Assembly (NCBI GenBank): GCA_030614645.1
Contig: JAUWTR010000037.1
Coordinates: 1-8,944 of the forward strand
Direction of reading: 5' to 3'
Source of the DNA: Candidatus Aminicenantota bacterium
GTDB taxonomy: Bacteria > Acidobacteriota > Aminicenantia > Aminicenantales > Aminicenantaceae
Length of the DNA stretch: 8,944 bases
The first letter of the stretch is position 1. Each line of letters begins with the position of its first letter. The notes under the pieces were generated by a model, which saw only the letters and a program-made list of their open reading frames with translations, searched no databases and was not told the DNA's origin. Below are positions 6,596 to 8,944 of this stretch, piece by piece. Both the position numbers and the translations under genes were made by a program.

Positions 6596-8152
6596 TTAGA
6601 GGCCTGCTTCCTGATAAGTGCCGAAGTTGTCTTTAAGTATATCAGAAATTTCGCCTAGAGTTGCTAAACACTTTACTGCATCAATAATAAAAGGCATGAG
6701 ATTTTTATTATCGCTTATAGCTTTGTTTAAAGCTTGCAGAGATTTTTTTGTCAGGGAGGTATCTCTGCGTTTCTTTATTTCTTTTAGCTTTTGGATCTGT
6801 TTTTTTTCGATTTCTCTGGGAGGTGAATAAAGATCGAATTGGATTTTTCCTCCTGAAGTATTAAAGGAATTGAGGCCGACAATAAGCTGCTTTTTTTGTT
6901 CTATCTCCTTTTGATAAGCATAAGCGCTGTCCTGAATTTTTTTCTGGATAAAACCGTTCTCAATGGCTTTAAGCATCCCGCCCAGGTCTTCAATTCTGTG
7001 AAGATAGTCATTAACGCTGGTTTCGATCCTGCTTGTTAAGTTTTCTATATAATATGAGCCTCCTAGCGGATCAACTGTAGCAGTGGTTCCGCTCTCGTGC
7101 GCGATGATCTGTTGGGTGCGAAGGGCGATCCGGGCCGACTCTTGGCTGGGAAGGGCCAGGGCCTCATCTCTGGAATTTGTGTGCAGGGATTGAGTGCCTC
7201 CTATTATGGAAGCCAGGGCCTGCAGGGTGACTCTAATAATATTATTATCTGGTTCCTGTGCGGTCAGAGTAGCTCCACTGGTCTGGGTATGAAATCTGAA
7301 TTTCCATGATTTTGGATTTTTTGCATGAAATTTATCCCTTACTATTTTTGCCCATATACGTCGGGCTGCCCGGAACTTGGCGATTTCTTCGAAAAAATTG
7401 TTATGGGCTGCCAGAAAAAATGACAATCTGGGGGCAAAAGTATCGATTTTTAATCCAGCTTCCCTAGCTGCTTTGATGTAGGTTATTGCATTGGCGAAAG
7501 TAAAAGCAAGCTCTTGTACAGCATCAGCACCCGCTTCGCGGATGTGGTAACCACTTATACTTATAGAATTCCAAGCAGGGACTTCTTCCTGACAAAAGGC
7601 CAGTATATCAATAATAATTTTTATCGAAGCTTTTGGCGGGTAGATGTATGTTCCCCGGGCGATATATTCTTTGAGGATGTCGTTTTGGATCGTTCCTTTG
7701 AGTTGATTCCAGGCAATTCCTTGTTTTTCCGCTAAAACCAAATACATGGCAAGGATGATGGCAGCAGTGGAGTTTATTGTCATTGAAACAGATACTTTGT
7801 CCAGAGGGATTCCCCTGAATAGAATTTCCATGTCTTCGAGGCTGTCAATAGCGACTCCGACTTTTCCGACTTCACCAAGGGCCAGGATATGGTCCGAATC
7901 CAGGCCGACCTGAGTAGGCAGGTCAAATGCGACACTTAGGCCGGTCTGTCCCTGCTCCAAAAGATAGCGGTATCTTTGATTGGATTCCCGAGCAGTTCCG
8001 TAACCAGCATATTGGCGCATTGTCCATAACTGTCCTCGGTACATATTTTGGTATATTCCTCTGGTAAATGGATATTCTCCAGCTTTTCCCAGGTCTCTGG
8101 AGGGATTGAAGGTGGATAAATCTTTATCTGAATACTCTCTCTTTACTTTCAA
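6596..8152 (-). CDS. Methylmalonyl-CoA mutase, stand-alone catalytic (alpha-type) subunit, short N-terminus
   Basis: The enzyme interconverts methylmalonyl-CoA and succinyl-CoA with adenosylcobalamin. This 518-residue chain holds only the substrate-binding TIM barrel; the cobalamin-binding domain is absent and must be a separate protein (McmA2/MutB-C-terminal type), not in view. Motifs include [16 protein letters not shown] (25-40), [37 protein letters not shown] (153-166), [14 protein letters not shown] (196-209), [15 protein letters not shown] and HESGTT. Tyr38, Arg166 and His203 align with Tyr89, Arg207 and His244 of the Propionibacterium enzyme; Tyr and Arg favour methylmalonyl-CoA over isobutyryl-CoA, where Phe and Gln are found. 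The first codon is a TTG without a ribosome site, and the usual 40 or so N-terminal residues are missing. Frame homology continues upstream of the TTG to a stop at 8177-8179, so the start is uncertain. The stop codon lies in the target repeat of the adjacent mobile element. Confidence 0.9.
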   Translation of the reverse strand: MKVKREYSDKDLSTFNPSRDLGKAGEYPFTRGIYQNMYRGQLWTMRQYAGYGTARESNQRYRYLLEQGQTGLSVAFDLPTQVGLDSDHILALGEVGKVGVAIDSLEDMEILFRGIPLDKVSVSMTINSTAAIILAMYLVLAEKQGIAWNQLKGTIQNDILKEYIARGTYIYPPKASIKIIIDILAFCQEEVPAWNSISISGYHIREAGADAVQELAFTFANAITYIKAAREAGLKIDTFAPRLSFFLAAHNNFFEEIAKFRAARRIWAKIVRDKFHAKNPKSWKFRFHTQTSGATLTAQEPDNNIIRVTLQALASIIGGTQSLHTNSRDEALALPSQESARIALRTQQIIAHESGTTATVDPLGGSYYIENLTSRIETSVNDYLHRIEDLGGMLKAIENGFIQKKIQDSAYAYQKEIEQKKQLIVGLNSFNTSGGKIQFDLYSPPREIEKKQIQKLKEIKKRRDTSLTKKSLQALNKAISDNKNLMPFIIDAVKCLATLGEISDILKDNFGTYQEAGL

Positions 8153-8208
8153 AGAAGATCGGGTTTTAAATGTATTTTATTCTTTCTATGGACATTATTC
8201 TGTTACAA

Positions 8209-8237
8209 ATAATACTAATTAAATGGTGAATAGTAAA
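8209..8237 (-). promoter_or_regulatory. Possible promoter for the mutase gene
   Basis: On the minus strand, TTTACT (8237-8232; 4 of 6 matches) and TATTAT (8214-8209; 5 of 6) have a 17-bp spacer. The -35 box lies inside the heptanucleotide repeat. The expected start near 8202 precedes the ATG at 8195-8193 and the TTG at 8152. AT-rich DNA makes chance matches common. Confidence 0.3.
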
Positions 8238-8262
8238 TGGAAAATGGAAAATAGCAACTGGA
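8221..8262. repeat. Degenerate 7-bp tandem repeat, six units
   Basis: Six consecutive 7-bp units can be read: AAATGGT, GAATAGT, AAATGGA, AAATGGA, AAATAGC, AACTGGA. The consensus is roughly RAATRGN. The array fills most of the gap between eno and the mutase gene and ends 6 bp before the eno stop codon. Similar heptad arrays occur between genes in other uncultured bacteria, from memory; the role is unknown. Confidence 0.65.
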
Positions 8263-8268
8263 TTTTAT

Positions 8269-8944
8269 TCAGGTTATGTATTTTTGAAAAACTTTTTTAC
8301 CGGCGTAGCTTCCCCGGTCGCCTAATATTTCCTCTATCTCAAGCAAACGATTATATTTTGCGACTCTTTCACTCCGGCTTAATGAACCGGTTTTAATCTG
8401 ACCTGTATTAAGCGCTACACTGAGGTCTGCTATGAAAGTACTTGAGGTCTCTCCGGAACGATGAGAGATCACACAGGGATAATCATGTTTCTGGGCATAC
8501 TTCACTGTCTCTATCGTCTCACTTAAAGATCCAATCTGGTTTAGTTTAATAAGAATAGAATTTCCTATTCCTCGTTTAATACCTTCCTTGAGTATCTTCA
8601 GATTTGTTACAAAGATGTCGTCTCCGACAATCTGGATTTTCTGTCCCAGTTCATCTGTCATGATTTTCCATCCTTCCCAATCATCTTCAGAAAAACCATC
8701 TTCGATTGAGACAATGGGGTAGTTGTCGACCAAAGAAGAATAGAATTTGATCATTTGATCAATGTCTTTTCTTGAACCATCTGATTTATGGAATACATAG
8801 ACATTATCCTGGTAAAATTCAGAGGCTGCTGCATCGAGGGCCAGAAAAATGTCGGAACCAGCTTTATACCCAGCCCTTTCAATGGCGGCTAAAATAATGT
8901 CAAGTGCTTCTTTATTTGATTCTAAATTCGGGGCAAAGCCGCCT
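8269..8944 (-). CDS. eno: Enolase, C-terminal part (5' end beyond window)
   Basis: Enolase converts 2-phosphoglycerate to phosphoenolpyruvate in glycolysis. The frame runs open to the window edge (first full codon 8943-8941), giving 224 residues, about half of the usual 430. It opens at GGFAPNL, the conserved loop near residue 165 of complete enolases. Further hallmarks are [11 protein letters not shown] (metal Asp), [14 protein letters not shown] (metal Glu), [10 protein letters not shown] (metal Asp), LIKLNQIGS (catalytic Lys), [16 protein letters not shown] and [23 protein letters not shown] (substrate His and Lys). All active-site residues of this half are intact, so a functional gene is likely. 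The coding part is continuous upstream of the internal Met at 8754, which is not a start. It ends ACC-TGA, like lpxK, with ATAACCTGAAT resembling the mobile element boundary. No terminator follows before the heptad repeat. Confidence 0.97.
   Translation of the reverse strand, partial: GGFAPNLESNKEALDIILAAIERAGYKAGSDIFLALDAAASEFYQDNVYVFHKSDGSRKDIDQMIKFYSSLVDNYPIVSIEDGFSEDDWEGWKIMTDELGQKIQIVGDDIFVTNLKILKEGIKRGIGNSILIKLNQIGSLSETIETVKYAQKHDYPCVISHRSGETSSTFIADLSVALNTGQIKTGSLSRSERVAKYNRLLEIEEILGDRGSYAGKKVFQKYIT

Noticed and set aside
8269..8754. A 161-residue enolase-like protein starting at an internal Met
   Set aside because: The same frame continues upstream with conserved enolase sequence (GGFAPNL and [11 protein letters not shown]) to the window edge, so this is part of one long gene.
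1..8944. A defence system, CRISPR array, riboswitch, tRNA or phage module
   Set aside because: Reading both strands gave only housekeeping genes, one unknown lipoprotein, one unknown secreted protein, short repeats and a small mobile element. No spaced repeats, tRNA-like cloverleaf or phage genes are visible.

Overview
This AT-rich window comes from a diderm (outer-membrane) bacterium, because it carries lpxK of lipid A synthesis. Enolase, a stand-alone methylmalonyl-CoA mutase catalytic chain, ComEC and a secreted M20 amidohydrolase suggest an anaerobic or syntrophic heterotroph. A small secreted protein with the segment 'SLVELAKKEKERRENLK...LLVTNADL' resembles, from memory, proteins of Acidobacteriota, especially the Aminicenantes lineage. 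That placement is an inference that a search would have to confirm.

Layout: positions 1-65 hold one end of a short inverted-repeat element. lpxK follows on the minus strand (61-1044). A divergent intergenic region of about 115 bp holds two back-to-back sigma70-like promoters and a Fur-box-like sequence. A plus-strand lipoprotein gene (1161-2027) converges on a minus-strand secreted coiled-coil protein gene (2041-2574) that has its own strong promoter. comEC (2658-5033) and an M20 amidohydrolase (5045-6349) form a minus-strand pair separated by 11 bp. An almost intact 146-bp MITE-like element (6450-6595), with 26-bp terminal inverted repeats and a 4-bp TTAG direct repeat, sits exactly at the end of the mutase gene (6596-8152). 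A 42-bp heptanucleotide repeat separates that gene from the 3' part of eno (8269 to the window edge).

The genes do not form one pathway. They are housekeeping functions: cell envelope (lpxK, lipoprotein), DNA uptake (comEC), peptide or N-acyl amino acid hydrolysis (M20), propionate or methylmalonyl-CoA metabolism (mutase) and glycolysis (eno). I found no defence island, CRISPR array, RNA gene or biosynthetic cluster.

The most noteworthy signals are the small mobile element with copies abutting the 3' ends of lpxK and the mutase gene, where the element or its target duplication supplies the stop codon; a Gly-to-Glu change in the LpxK P-loop; a shortened, possibly frameshifted N-terminus of the mutase; and a Fur-box-like operator overlapping the -10 of the lipoprotein promoter.
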